Below are positions 6,794 to 15,233 of a stretch of 35,860 nt of DNA, one piece after another. Position 1 is the stretch's first letter, and each line of letters starts with the position of its first letter. Source of the DNA: Gammaproteobacteria bacterium (GTDB taxonomy: Bacteria; Pseudomonadota; Gammaproteobacteria; Acidiferrobacterales; UBA6901); NCBI GenBank assembly GCA_016218345.1, contig JACREH010000011.1, positions 1 to 35,860 of the forward strand. The letters are read 5' to 3'. The notes beneath the pieces are model-generated. The model ran no database searches, had not been told where the DNA came from, and was given only the letters and a program-made list of their open reading frames with translations. Both the position numbers and the translations under genes were made by a program.

Positions 6794-8330
6794 ACACCCG
6801 GCCGGATTGAGCCGCTGGTTATTTACTACCAACCATAAGGACATCGGCACGCTCTATCTGTGGTTCGCGTTCGCGATGTTTCTGGTCGGCGGGGCGATGT
6901 CACTCGTGATCCGCTCCGAGCTGTGGCAACCGGGTCTGCAAATCGTCGATCCGCATTTCTTCAATCAAATGACCACGGTGCACGCCCTGGTCATGGTGTT
7001 CGGCGCGGTCATGCCGGCGTTCACCGGGCTGGCCAATTGGCTGATCCCGATGATGATCGGCGCGCCCGACATGGCGCTGCCGCGGCTGAATAACTGGTCG
7101 TTCTGGCTGTTGCCGATGGCCGCCGCGCTGCTCGTGACCTCGCTGTTCGTGCCGGGCGGCGGTCCGGACGCCGGTTGGACGCTGTATCCGCCGCTCTCCG
7201 TTCAGACCGGCATGGGCATGGACTTCACCATTCTGTCGGTGCACCTGCTCGGCATGTCCTCGATCCTCGGCTCGATCAACGTCATCGTTACGATCCTCAA
7301 CATGCGCGCCCCGGGCATGACGCTCATGAAAATGCCGATGTTCGTGTGGACCTGGCTGGTGACGGCGTTCCTGCTGCTGGCCGCGATCCCGGTGCTGGCC
7401 GGCGCGGTGACCTTGCTGTTGACCGATCGCCATTTCGGCACGCATTTCTTCGACGCCGCCGGCGGCGGCGACCCGGTGCTGTGGCAGCACGTGTTCTGGT
7501 TCTTCGGCCACCCGGAGGTGTATATCCTGGTGTTGCCGGCGTTCGGCGTTATCTCGCAGATCATCCCGACGTTCGCGCGCAAGCCGCTGTTCGGCTACAC
7601 CTCCATGGTCTATGCCACCGCCACCATCGCGTTCCTGTCGTTCATCGTCTGGGCGCACCATATGTATACGGTCGGAATGCCGGCGGCGGGCGAGTTGTTC
7701 TTCATGTACGCCACCATGCTGATCGCGGTGCCGACCGGGGTGAAGGTATTCAACTGGGTCGCGACCATGTGGCGCGGCTCGATGACCTTCGAGACGCCGA
7801 TGCTGTACGCCATCGGCACGGTGTTCACCTTCACGATGGGCGGTCTGACCGGCCTGATGCTGTCGATCACCCCGGCCGACTTCCAGTACCATGACAGCTA
7901 TTTCGTGGTGGCCCATTTCCACTACACGATCTTCGGCGGCTCGGTGCTGGCGCTGATGGCGGCGACCTATTACTGGCTGCCGAAGTGGACCGGCCACATG
8001 TACAACGAGACCCTCGGGAAGTGGCACTTCTGGCTTACCATACTCTCGTTCAACCTCACCTTCTTCCCGCAGCACTTCCTGGGCCTGGCCGGCATGCCGC
8101 GGCGCATTCCCGACTACGCCCTGCAATTCACCGATTTCAACCAGTGGTCGACGATCGGCGCGTTCGTGCTCGGGTTCTCGCAGTTGCTGCTCCTCTACCT
8201 GGTCGTGAAGACCGTCAAGGGCGGGGAAAGAGCGACCGACCGGGTGTGGGAGGGCGCGCACGGGCTCGAATGGACGCTACCATCGCCGGCGCCGTATCAC
8301 AGCTTCGCCACGCCGCCCAAGGTCGCGTGA
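6771..8330 (+). CDS. ctaD: aa3-type cytochrome c oxidase subunit I
   Basis: A 519-residue, 12-helix catalytic subunit of a heme-copper oxidase, which reduces O2 to water at the inner membrane and pumps protons. The heme and copper ligands are present: His71 (MTTVHALVM), His247 in GHPEVY, His296/His297 in WAHHMY, and His382/His384 in VVAHFHYT. It has the A1-type Glu249 and Tyr251, the K-channel Lys325 (TGVKVFNW), and the D-channel Asp100 with PRLNN. The start at 6771 follows GAGGAGGACACAC. Subunits II and III, usually adjacent, are absent: the gene is followed directly by a terminator. It appears to be cotranscribed with the DUF2244 gene from the predicted FNR-type promoter. Confidence 0.96.
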   Translation: MATSHHAEHPAGLSRWLFTTNHKDIGTLYLWFAFAMFLVGGAMSLVIRSELWQPGLQIVDPHFFNQMTTVHALVMVFGAVMPAFTGLANWLIPMMIGAPDMALPRLNNWSFWLLPMAAALLVTSLFVPGGGPDAGWTLYPPLSVQTGMGMDFTILSVHLLGMSSILGSINVIVTILNMRAPGMTLMKMPMFVWTWLVTAFLLLAAIPVLAGAVTLLLTDRHFGTHFFDAAGGGDPVLWQHVFWFFGHPEVYILVLPAFGVISQIIPTFARKPLFGYTSMVYATATIAFLSFIVWAHHMYTVGMPAAGELFFMYATMLIAVPTGVKVFNWVATMWRGSMTFETPMLYAIGTVFTFTMGGLTGLMLSITPADFQYHDSYFVVAHFHYTIFGGSVLALMAATYYWLPKWTGHMYNETLGKWHFWLTILSFNLTFFPQHFLGLAGMPRRIPDYALQFTDFNQWSTIGAFVLGFSQLLLLYLVVKTVKGGERATDRVWEGAHGLEWTLPSPAPYHSFATPPKVA

Positions 8331-8372
8331 GGGGATAAGTCCAGCCGGTGCTATTCAAGAACCGGCTGACGG

Positions 8373-8403
8373 AAAAATGGCCCGCGTAGCGGGCCATTTT
8401 TTT
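8373..8403. terminator. Bidirectional rho-independent terminator between convergent genes
   Basis: AAAAATGGCCCGC (8373-8385) pairs with GCGGGCCATTTTT (8389-8401) around a GTA loop, with a T tail on either strand. It separates ctaD from the convergent gene ending at 8432. A second small stem, AGCCGGT / ACCGGCT (8343-8349 and 8361-8367), lies just upstream. Confidence 0.92.
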
Positions 8404-8431
8404 AACACGTATATAGGTCAACAGGGTTGGA

Positions 8432-8890
8432 TCAAGCCCCGGCGACCTTATACACCACGTCGTGCTCGCGCGCGTGTTCCACGACGCGCATGCCGAATTC
8501 CTGTTTGGCGCCGACCTGGGCGACGTGCACGTGATCGATCTCCATGGATTCGACCCGCTGGCGAAAATCGCTGGTGTGGCCCTTGATGTGCACGGTGTCG
8601 CCCTCGCGCAGGTTGCCGCGTTCCATGCGGATGATTGCGACCGCCAGGTGCGAGTAGTAATGGGTCACGATGCCGACGCGTTCTTCGCCGGCGATGGCCA
8701 CGGGCGGCGCGGCTGGGGCCTTGGGTGCCGCCGGCTTGGCGCGGACCGCCGCCTTCGGTTTGGCGGCGCGTGCCTTGGGCTTGGCCTTGGCGGCCGGTTT
8801 TTTCTTGCGGGCGGGCGCGGCGCGCGTCTTGACGGATTTCTTCTTGGTTTTGGCTTTGGTCTTGGGTTTAGCGCGTTTCTTGGTGGCCAT
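8432..8890 (-). CDS. Lysine-rich histone-H1-like tail fused to an EF-Tu domain II-like barrel
   Basis: A 152-residue protein. Residues 1-70 are almost entirely Lys, Ala, Pro and Arg (MATKKRAKPKTKAKTKKK and onward), like histone-H1-type bacterial nucleoid proteins. Residues 72-150 form a small barrel of the type annotated as translation elongation factor-like: VGIVTHYYSHLAVAIIRMER, GDTVHIKGHTSDFRQRVESM, and EHDVVYKVAGA. That domain resembles EF-Tu domain II without a GTPase. The ATG at 8890 follows GGGAGGA; a longer frame to 8974 has no ribosome site. A nucleic-acid- or ribosome-binding role is likely from composition. The function of the barrel alone is unknown. Confidence 0.8.
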   Translation of the reverse strand: MATKKRAKPKTKAKTKKKSVKTRAAPARKKKPAAKAKPKARAAKPKAAVRAKPAAPKAPAAPPVAIAGEERVGIVTHYYSHLAVAIIRMERGNLREGDTVHIKGHTSDFRQRVESMEIDHVHVAQVGAKQEFGMRVVEHAREHDVVYKVAGA

Positions 8891-9228
8891 GGTGCAATCC
8901 TCCCATTCAGATGAATAGAATTCAGGCGGTGCAAAACGGTCGTTTATGGTAGCCCCGGCAAAACGCCAACGCAATCACCCGGTTCCGCGCGGCCAGCGCG
9001 CGGAACCCCCCTCCAGAATTCTCGGGAGAAATACCGTTCCCGGTCTGGGCGCGACGCGATCGATAAAATCCCCCCGACCTTCGGCTGACCCCCTTTCCAA
9101 AGGAGGTGAGCTCCAGCCCGCAGGGAATTTCAGGTGCCCGGGACTCGGCTGATCGCCGCTCCCGGCCAAGCGGCCACCAGGACCACGGCGGTGCTTGTCG
9201 CCTTCCCGAGGGCGATTCGGAATAGGGG
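8891..9228. other. Gene-free stretch with a hairpin and a dispersed repeat
   Basis: A perfect stem GGTTCCGCGC / GCGCGGAACC (8981-8990 and 8998-9007) lies upstream of the 8890 start. The repeat at 9067-9098 is listed separately. No T run follows the hairpin, so it is not a typical terminator. I see no coding sequence. Confidence 0.6.
9067..9098. repeat. Dispersed intergenic repeat, copy 2
   Basis: AATCCCCCCGACCTTCGG followed by CTGACCCCCTTTCC, a near copy of 5938-5970 in the same orientation. Confidence 0.7.
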
Positions 9229-9762
9229 CTAACCGGGCGGTTTTCCGGATTCGTTCGCCTTTACCGCCTGCTGGTATTGCTCCCAGGAGGTCTCCTCGAC
9301 GCCGTAGCCGGCCTCGCCCACCGCCAAGGCCTGGCCTTGGGCCAGGTAACGATCCTCCGGTTCGTCGGCGGGCGCGTCGCCGACGGCGCGCCCCAGCGGA
9401 AAGCGCCAGTAGACCTTTTCGATCTGCCGGCCGGTGGCCTTGCGCACCTCGCGCACCAGCGATTGCTCGACGATGAACGAGTAGCGGAATTTCTTGATCG
9501 GTTCCGAATTGATCGCCACCACGAACCGCCGGCCCTCGAACTGGCTGTAGGTCTCGACGTCCACCTCGATGCCCATCGGCGCGAAATAGCGCATGACCGC
9601 CTCCGAGATTTGGCGGCAAACACGATCGGTGCGCCACTGGCGAAGCTTGTGGCGGACGATCAGCGCCACCATGCCGGCCACCACCAGCGCCACGAAGTAC
9701 AGGGCGGTGAGGTTGAATTCGACGCTGACCGTGGCGAGGCGCAGGGAGTTGAGCGGGTCCAT
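9229..9762 (-). CDS. Single-pass membrane protein of unknown function
   Basis: A 177-residue protein with one N-terminal membrane helix (LTALYFVALVVAGMVALIV, about 18-36) followed by a basic stop-transfer region and a soluble domain of about 135 residues. The soluble part begins with RQISEAVMRYFAPMGIEVDVETY, continues with GRRFVVAINSEPIKKFRYSF, and ends in a low-complexity acidic tail. I do not recognise a family. The helix and basic flank suggest the domain faces the cytoplasm. It is a single minus-strand gene with no obvious operon partner. Confidence 0.65.
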   Translation of the reverse strand: MDPLNSLRLATVSVEFNLTALYFVALVVAGMVALIVRHKLRQWRTDRVCRQISEAVMRYFAPMGIEVDVETYSQFEGRRFVVAINSEPIKKFRYSFIVEQSLVREVRKATGRQIEKVYWRFPLGRAVGDAPADEPEDRYLAQGQALAVGEAGYGVEETSWEQYQQAVKANESGKPPG

Positions 9763-9847
9763 ATGACTAGATCATAGTCTAAGTCTGGTCGGCGTGTACC
9801 GGCGATGCCGAGCCCGTGGTTCCTTAGAGCCCTAACAAATTGAAGCT

Positions 9848-9927
9848 AACCGCCAAGGTGCCAAGGACGCCATGACGGTAACCCTTTGCGAGTGGTCTTT
9901 CTTGGCGTTCTTGGCACCTTGGCGGTT
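9848..9927. repeat. Imperfect inverted repeat of the CGCCAAGGTGCCAAG type
   Basis: Left arm 9848-9873 and right arm 9902-9927 are complementary at 24 of 26 positions (core AACCGCCAAGGTGCCAAG against CTTGGCACCTTGGCGGTT), with a 28-base spacer. Such arms are typical of dispersed intergenic palindromes. The rest of 9763-9948 holds nothing I recognise. Confidence 0.8.
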
Positions 9928-9948
9928 CAAGAGGGTAGTTGAATGCCT

Positions 9949-10611
9949 TTATTCGTCGCCGGCCGGCACGTCCTGATTGCCGGCCTGGGACTCGCGTTCG
10001 CGCTTGCGGGCCAGGCGCTTGTCCAGGGCGTCCGGCCGCATGGCGATGGATTGTTCGCCGAACATCACCTGCCGCAGAAAACGGAACGCGAACAGCATGA
10101 GCTCGTTATCGTCGAGCAGGATTTTCTGCATTTCTTCGTCCGGTAGCTGGTAGGTCTCGCTAAATTGCTCGCTCGCCACGAACGGCCGGAAGCGGTCGAG
10201 GTCGTAGCAGGCCATGAAGAACAGTTGCAGGCTGCGCTTCGAGGGTTTGCCGATCGTCGGTCCCGAGGATTTCTTTTTCAGGACCAGCTGCCGCCAGCCG
10301 CGGCCGATCTCGTCGTATTCCACCAGGCCCTGTTCCCGGCGGTAGTCCTCGATGCTGAGTGCGCGCGGCTCGTTGTGGCCGTGGCAGTGCGGCTCCTTCA
10401 CCAGCGCGTAGGCGTTGCGGTCGGTATATTCGTCCGAACGGCGCATGCCGGGCAGCGCCACCGGGTAGTAGCGGTAGGCGGTCGGGCGGTCGGTGTAGAC
10501 CTCGCAACCTTCCGGGCGCATGAACTGGCAGGCGCTGTCGCCCTCGACCGGCTTGAACTTGACGCCGGCGATGCCGTTCGGCTCCAGTTCGTATTAAACT
10601 GCTGACTGCAT
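9949..10611 (-). pseudogene. Decayed YkgJ-family cysteine-cluster gene directly after sat
   Basis: The frame from an ATG at 10611 reads MQSAV and stops at TAA (10596-10594), then continues open as YELEPNGIAGVKFKPVEGDSACQF and MRPEGCEVYTDRPTAYRYYP through conserved blocks such as GRGWRQLVLKKKSSGP and LQLFFMACYDLDRFRPFV. That is the C-terminal part of YkgJ-type zinc/iron-binding proteins of about 300 residues. The N-terminal third with the CxxxxCC-type cluster is missing, and the usual RPTAC cysteine is tyrosine here (one G-to-A change). A shorter product from the ATG at 10521 is possible but would lack the metal-binding core. Confidence 0.65.
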
Positions 10612-10640
10612 ACTCCTGAAATACAAATCAATCCAAACCC

Positions 10641-11849
10641 TTACCTCGCCGAGTGGCCTTTCAGTTCCACCTTGACGTTCTGCTCGGCGCTGAGGCCGGC
10701 GTAATACTTCTGCAGCACCTTGGCCACTTCCGGGCGGCTGAACTCGACCGGCAGATCCTGGCCTTCCGAGAGCATGGAGCGCACCTTGGTGCCGGACAGC
10801 AGGATGCGGTCGTCCTTGCTGTGCGGGCAGGTACGCTGCGAAGCCATGCCGCCGCACTTCTTGCACCAGAAGGTCCAGTCGATGTTCATGTTCTTGGTTT
10901 CGAGCGCGTCCTTCGGGATTTCGTCGAAGATCTTCTGTGCGTCGAACGGGCCGTAGTAGTCGCCGACGCCGGCGTGGTCGCGGCCGACGATCAGGTGCGA
11001 GCAGCCGTAGTTCTGGCGGAACAGGGCGTGCAACAGCGCCTCGCGCGGTCCGGCATAGCGCATGTCGAGCGGGTAGCCGGCCTGGATGACGGTGTTGGGG
11101 GCGAAGTAGTTTTCAACCAGCACGCCGATGGCTTCGGACCGGACTTCGGCGGGGATGTCGCCCGGCTTCAGGGCGCCGAGCAGCGAGTGGATGAGCACGC
11201 CGTCCATGGTCTCGATGGCGATCTTGGCCAGGTATTCGTGCGAGCGGTGCATGGGATTGCGGGTCTGGAAGGCGGCGATCTTGGACCAGCCCAGCTTTTC
11301 GAACAGGGCGCGGGTTTCGGCCGGGGTCATGAACTGGTCGCCGTACTCTTCCTTGAAGGTGCCGGTCGACAGGACCTTGACCGGGCCGGCCAGGTTGTAC
11401 TTGCCCTGGGCCATGACCATCTTCACGCCCGGGTGCTCCAGATCGGTGGTCTTGTAGACCATCATGCACTCGTGAGCCTTGTCGATGCTGTACCGGTCGG
11501 TCACCTTCATGGTGCCCATGATCGCGCCGGTCTCGCCGTCCACGAGGGCGATGTCGGCACCTTCCTTGATGGACTCGTCGTCCGTGGACAGGGTGATGGG
11601 GATGGGCCAGAACAGGCCGTTGGCCATCTTCATGCCGTCGCACACGCCCTGCCAGTCGGCCTTGGTCATGAAGCCGGTGAGCGGGGTGAAGCCGCCGATG
11701 CCGAGCATGATGATATCGCCGACTTCGCGCGACGAGAGCTTCACCTTGGGCAGACCTTGGGCGCGCTTCATTTCCTCGGTCAGGGCTGCGCCCGTGAGCA
11801 GCAGCGGTTTCAGCGCATTGCCGCCATGTGGATTGACCAACTTCGACAT
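10641..11849 (-). CDS. sat: ATP sulfurylase (sulfate adenylyltransferase), dissimilatory type
   Basis: A 402-residue enzyme that interconverts APS plus pyrophosphate and ATP plus sulfate. In sulfur oxidisers it runs toward ATP, conserving energy from APS made by APS reductase. The catalytic motif QTRNPMH is at 195-201, and [17 protein letters not shown] is the second nucleotide-site block. A zinc-binding CKKCGG plus TCPHS set lies near 342-362, as in the homo-oligomeric Sat of sulfur oxidisers and sulfate reducers. There is no APS-kinase fusion. A GAGGAA site precedes the ATG. The leader to about 12060 includes a perfect hairpin. No aprBA or aprM lies in the window. Confidence 0.96.
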   Translation of the reverse strand: MSKLVNPHGGNALKPLLLTGAALTEEMKRAQGLPKVKLSSREVGDIIMLGIGGFTPLTGFMTKADWQGVCDGMKMANGLFWPIPITLSTDDESIKEGADIALVDGETGAIMGTMKVTDRYSIDKAHECMMVYKTTDLEHPGVKMVMAQGKYNLAGPVKVLSTGTFKEEYGDQFMTPAETRALFEKLGWSKIAAFQTRNPMHRSHEYLAKIAIETMDGVLIHSLLGALKPGDIPAEVRSEAIGVLVENYFAPNTVIQAGYPLDMRYAGPREALLHALFRQNYGCSHLIVGRDHAGVGDYYGPFDAQKIFDEIPKDALETKNMNIDWTFWCKKCGGMASQRTCPHSKDDRILLSGTKVRSMLSEGQDLPVEFSRPEVAKVLQKYYAGLSAEQNVKVELKGHSAR

Positions 11850-11905
11850 AATAATTTTTCCTCGTGAACGGACGTGTGCTACGGTTGAGAAACCAGCGAC
11901 AATAG

Positions 11906-11929
11906 TTGGGCGCCGCGGATGGCGCCCAA
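11906..11929. promoter_or_regulatory. Perfect hairpin in the sat leader
   Basis: TTGGGCGCC and GGCGCCCAA form a 9-bp stem around GCGGAT, 57 bases upstream of the sat start. There is no T run after it in the sat direction, so it is more likely an mRNA-stabilising or protein-binding element than a terminator. I found no convincing -35/-10 pair in 11930-12060. Confidence 0.5.
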
Positions 11930-12132
11930 AACGGGAACAAACCGGCCCTTTAAAGACGGGTAACTGTATAGGGTCGGACCGGTCAAAACTAATTAGTATT
12001 ACTGGAGAGGTATATAAGTGCCATTTATTTAGTGCGGGTTTGCGCTAATGCCGCTATAACCAGCGCTAAAATCAGGTGTTCCGGGGATTTTGTAGGAATT
12101 TTGTAGGTTATTCGTCAGTGCCGCACGCCATC

Positions 12133-12378
12133 ATGCCGACCGCCATGCCACGGGTCACGATTCGCTACTTCGCCAGTCTGCGCGAACGCCTCGGGCGCGC
12201 CGAGGAAGTGCTTGATTTGGAAGGTATTCGCACCGTGGCCGAGGTCTGGGCACGCGCCACCGGTGAACCCTTGCCGGCCAATACCCTGGTGGCGGTGAAC
12301 CTGGAGTATGCCGATTTCAGTCAGCCGCTGCGGGACGGCGACGAAGTCGCCTTCTTCCCGCCGGTCACGGGGGGGTAG
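12133..12378 (+). CDS. moaD: Molybdopterin synthase sulfur-carrier subunit MoaD
   Basis: An 81-residue ubiquitin-like protein that carries sulfur as a C-terminal thiocarboxylate to MoaE for molybdopterin formation. It has the usual start VTIRYFASLRERLGR, a middle VAVNLEYADFSQPLRDGDEVAFFPPVTGG, and the essential C-terminal Gly-Gly. The start is uncertain: ATG at 12133, ATG at 12145 and GTG at 12118 share the frame and none has a good ribosome site. 12133 gives the usual family length. moaE follows after a gap of 249 bases. No other molybdenum-cofactor gene is in the window. Confidence 0.88.
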   Translation: MPTAMPRVTIRYFASLRERLGRAEEVLDLEGIRTVAEVWARATGEPLPANTLVAVNLEYADFSQPLRDGDEVAFFPPVTGG

Positions 12379-12627
12379 CGGCATGAGCCGAGTCGCGGGG
12401 CCCCGCGCAGGCCACTTACGGCTTCCTGCCTTTCGTGGCACTTCCCACATCCCGGTGGGTCGCGGGCGCGACCGGCGACCGGCGCAGGCCGCCGACACGA
12501 CAACGTTATGATTCAGCACTCACTCACGGAGGCGGCGGGCAAGAGCCGCGGAGGTCGCTGCGGCCAGCCCTGGCCTTTCGCGACACTTGTGGGTGGCGTC
12601 GTTGTTTAGTGAGTTACGGAGGCGAGC
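12379..12627. other. Spacer between moaD and moaE with short direct repeats
   Basis: The spacer contains two near copies of GCCTTTCGYGRCACTT (around 12429 and 12573), and ACTCACGGAGGCG followed later by AGTTACGGAGGCG, the second of which is the moaE ribosome site. This looks like a small internal duplication. I see no gene here. Confidence 0.4.
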
Positions 12628-13071
12628 ATGACCGTCCTGGTACAGGAAACGGCCTTCGATCCCTGGGAGGCACTGGCCTCCTACGAGCGGAGCGCGCCCG
12701 AACGCTTCGCCGGCAAGACCGGTGGGGCGGCGGTGTTCGTCGGCAGCATGCGCGATTTCAACCAGGGCCAGACCGTCCGCGCCATGACCCTCGAGCACTA
12801 TCCGGGGATGACCGTTAAATACCTGGAGAAGGTCGAGGCCGAGGCGCGGGCGCGCTGGCCGCTGTTGGATTGCCTGGTGATCCACCGCTACGGGCCGCTC
12901 CAGCCCGGCGACCCGATCGTCTTGGTGGCGGCCTGGGCGGCGCATCGCGATGCCGCGTTCAGCGCCTGCCGCTATATTATCGACGAGTTGAAAACGCGTG
13001 CGCCGTTCTGGAAACAGGAACAGACCGCGGCCGGGCGGCGCTGGGTAACACCGGAAGGCAGTGGTAAGTGA
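12628..13071 (+). CDS. moaE: Molybdopterin synthase catalytic subunit MoaE
   Basis: A 147-residue protein that converts precursor Z (cPMP) to molybdopterin using sulfur from MoaD. The family blocks are GGAAVFVGSMRDFNQGQTVRAMTLEHYPGM, then VIHRYGPLQPGDPIVLVAAWAAHRDAAFSACRYIIDELK, and the active-site stretch KTRAPFWKQE with two conserved lysines. TACGGAGGCGAGC upstream of the ATG is a good ribosome site. The pair MoaD-MoaE forms the heterotetrameric synthase. Confidence 0.95.
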   Translation: MTVLVQETAFDPWEALASYERSAPERFAGKTGGAAVFVGSMRDFNQGQTVRAMTLEHYPGMTVKYLEKVEAEARARWPLLDCLVIHRYGPLQPGDPIVLVAAWAAHRDAAFSACRYIIDELKTRAPFWKQEQTAAGRRWVTPEGSGK

Positions 13072-13128
13072 AAAGTTGAAAGTGAGGAGTTGTGGAGGGA
13101 AGCGCTCTTATTCACATAGTTATATTGT

Positions 13129-13800
13129 TCACTGCTTTTCCGCCGGCTTGGTTTTGAGCTGCCGGTAGCGCTCGAGGTCGGCCTGGAACTGTTGCTTGAT
13201 GACCTCCTGCTCCTGCTGCTTGGTTTGAATGAACGTCTGTTGTTTGGCGATCACGGCCTCGGTCTTGGCGATACTGGCTAGGGTTGGTTCCGATCCCGGC
13301 TTGCCGTTGCCCTCGGTCTTGGCCTTGGCTTGCAGGCGCGCGAGCGCGTCCTGCTGGTTCTTCAGGGTCGCCTGGCTGCCGCGGATCTGAACGTCGATCT
13401 CGGACAGTTTGCGGTCGCGCATGGCGGTGATGTCGGCCTCGCTGGTGTAGGTACTGAGCAGGATCTTGTCCTTGCGCTTGCGTTCGGCGGCGAGCGCCGC
13501 CTCTTTTTCCTTCTCGGCCTGTTCGAGCTCCCTGGCCTGGCGTTCGTCCGCGGTGAGCGGCGCCGCGATTTCCTTGGTCTCGATACCGCGCTTGTTTATC
13601 TCGATGACCTTGGATTGGCTGCACTCCTCGTCGGCGGTGTCGCCGTAATGCCATTTGCCGGAAGCATCCTGGCATTTTTTTATCTTGACCTTATCTTTGG
13701 CGGTGGGAGGCGCAGCGGCAACAGGCGTGGTCAAGGCCGCGCCCACGAAACCAAGACCGACCAACAGGCTGCATACGAAAACGAAGCGTCGAACGAACAT
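13129..13800 (-). CDS. Exported DUF4124-like coiled-coil protein
   Basis: A 223-residue protein with a signal peptide (FVRRFVFVCSLLVGLGFVGAA, cleavage expected near the AAA region at 28-30). It is followed by KKCQDASGKWHYGD, a short strand-turn-strand segment like the start of DUF4124 periplasmic proteins. From about residue 85 to the end it is a long charged helix or coiled coil rich in Glu, Lys, Gln and Ala. The ATG at 13800 is chosen over an upstream TTG (13812) because it starts the signal peptide properly. A periplasmic structural or adaptor role is plausible; no enzyme motif is visible. Confidence 0.7.
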   Translation of the reverse strand: MFVRRFVFVCSLLVGLGFVGAALTTPVAAAPPTAKDKVKIKKCQDASGKWHYGDTADEECSQSKVIEINKRGIETKEIAAPLTADERQARELEQAEKEKEAALAAERKRKDKILLSTYTSEADITAMRDRKLSEIDVQIRGSQATLKNQQDALARLQAKAKTEGNGKPGSEPTLASIAKTEAVIAKQQTFIQTKQQEQEVIKQQFQADLERYRQLKTKPAEKQ

Positions 13801-14002
13801 GGCGGCATCCAATCAATAATCTATATTCAAGTTAGGACCCTGAACGGGGAAATGTCAATGTGCCGCCAAGGGCGACGTTCCGGTCAAGGGGGTCGGTTGT
13901 ATCGCCATGATTTTCGGCATACCCTGCCACCAGAACAAAATCTGAGGTAGCCCTACTCGCTGCGCTCATTCGTCTTTTCATAAGATTAACGGAGTCTGGG
14001 AC

Positions 14003-14479
14003 GTGAATTTTCGCGATTGGTTCCTCGCCAAGCGCCGCCAGCGGCGCTTCTCCGATCAAATCCCGCTGTGCGCCAACATTCTCGGCGACGGCGTGCAACT
14101 GCGCGGCACGCTCACCGGCAGCGGCGACTACCGGGTGAACGGACGGTTCGAGGGCGACGCCGACATCGAGGGCACGGTGGTGTTGCAACCCGGCGCCCAC
14201 TGGAAAGGCGATATCGCCGCCGACAACATCGTTATTGGCGGCGAAGTCCATGGCAACGTCACGGCCCGGAATAATCTCGAGCTCACCGCCAGCGCGCGCA
14301 TCCACGGCGATCTCGCCAGTCCGACCATCGCCATCGCCGAAGGCGCGCTCTACCAGGGCCAGGTGCGTACCGCCAAACGCAGCCCGGTGCGGCATTTTCA
14401 GGAGCGGCGCGGCATCGAACATGCGCCACCGCCCGGTTCGGCGCCGAATGGAACGAATAGCAAGGGCGGCCGCGGTTAG
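14003..14479 (+). CDS. Bactofilin (polymer-forming cytoskeletal protein)
   Basis: A 158-residue protein of the bactofilin family, which polymerises without nucleotide into filaments at the membrane and affects shape, polar positioning or cell-wall enzymes. The central right-handed beta-helix runs from about 25 to 120 with repeating G-x-I/V strands: [29 protein letters not shown], then [18 protein letters not shown] and [20 protein letters not shown]. The N-terminus is basic and the C-terminus disordered, as usual. The start is GTG at 14003 after CGGAGTCTGGG. Its stop codon overlaps that of the convergent pyrE. Confidence 0.9.
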   Translation: MNFRDWFLAKRRQRRFSDQIPLCANILGDGVQLRGTLTGSGDYRVNGRFEGDADIEGTVVLQPGAHWKGDIAADNIVIGGEVHGNVTARNNLELTASARIHGDLASPTIAIAEGALYQGQVRTAKRSPVRHFQERRGIEHAPPPGSAPNGTNSKGGRG

Positions 14480-15129
14480 CCGGCGATCCGGCCGCCGTAG
14501 GTCGCGCGGTAGTCGCGGATCTTGGCCAGGTGTTCGGGTGCGTCGGGCTTGCCGGTTAAATAGTCGATCACGGTGTCGAGGGTAACGATGCTCGCCACCG
14601 GCAGGCCGTGGCGGGCGGTCACTTCCTCCACGGCGGTCAGTTCGCCCCGGCCGCGCTCCTGGCGATCGAGCGCGATTACCACGCCGGCCGGTTCGGCGCC
14701 GGCGGCGCGGATGATGTCGACCGACTCCTGGACCGAAAGACCGGCAGAGATGACGTCGTCGACGATCAAGACCCTGGCGTGCAGCGGGCTGCCGATGATG
14801 ATTCCGCCCTCGGCGTATTTTTTGGCCTCCTTGCGATTGAACGCGTAGGGCACGTCGCGCGCGTGGTGCTCGGCCAGCGCGACGGCGGTCGCGGTCACCA
14901 GCGGGATGCCCTTGTAGGCCGGACCGTAGAGCATCTCGAAGCCGATGCCGGCATGCTGAATCGCCTGGGCGTAGAACTGCCCGAGGCGCGCCAGGCTCTG
15001 GCCGGTGTTGAACAGCCCGGTGTTGAAGAAATACGGACTCCGGCGGCCGGACTTGAGGGTGAATTCGCCGAACCGCAACGCATTCCGGCCGATCGCGAAG
15101 TCGAGAAACTGGCGCTGATAGTCTTTCAT
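14476..15129 (-). CDS. pyrE: Orotate phosphoribosyltransferase
   Basis: A 217-residue enzyme of pyrimidine synthesis that joins orotate to PRPP to make OMP. The PRPP-binding motif [13 protein letters not shown] is near 120-132. The catalytic-loop stretch [12 protein letters not shown] (about 97-108) and the N-terminal [16 protein letters not shown] are family hallmarks. The ATG at 15129 is the usual start. It is convergent with the bactofilin gene, with stops overlapping by three bases. It is divergent from xthA, an arrangement common near pyrE, with an inverted repeat between them. Confidence 0.96.
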   Translation of the reverse strand: MKDYQRQFLDFAIGRNALRFGEFTLKSGRRSPYFFNTGLFNTGQSLARLGQFYAQAIQHAGIGFEMLYGPAYKGIPLVTATAVALAEHHARDVPYAFNRKEAKKYAEGGIIIGSPLHARVLIVDDVISAGLSVQESVDIIRAAGAEPAGVVIALDRQERGRGELTAVEEVTARHGLPVASIVTLDTVIDYLTGKPDAPEHLAKIRDYRATYGGRIAG

Positions 15130-15141
15130 ATCTAGAAGATA

Positions 15142-15220
15142 CAAGTAGCAAGCGGCAAGTTGCAAGTAAAACCCGGGACGTATCCGCCAACACCCCTTGC
15201 TACTTGCCGCTTGCTACTTG
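15142..15220. repeat. Inverted repeat between pyrE and xthA
   Basis: The 25-base arms at 15142-15166 and 15196-15220 are complementary at 24 positions (units CAAGTAGCAAGCGGCAAGT). Each arm is itself built of repeated CAAG-type units. The element sits in the divergent promoter region. Confidence 0.85.
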
Positions 15221-15233
15221 AAACTTCCGCTTT

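Noticed and set aside
10591-10611. Recoding or selenocysteine readthrough at the in-frame stop of the YkgJ-like gene
   Set aside because: The stop is TAA, not TGA, and the N-terminal cysteine cluster is absent anyway, so decay is the simpler reading.
12435-12627. Possible small gene between moaD and moaE
   Set aside because: No start with a ribosome site and no protein-like pattern; the sequence shows short internal duplications instead.
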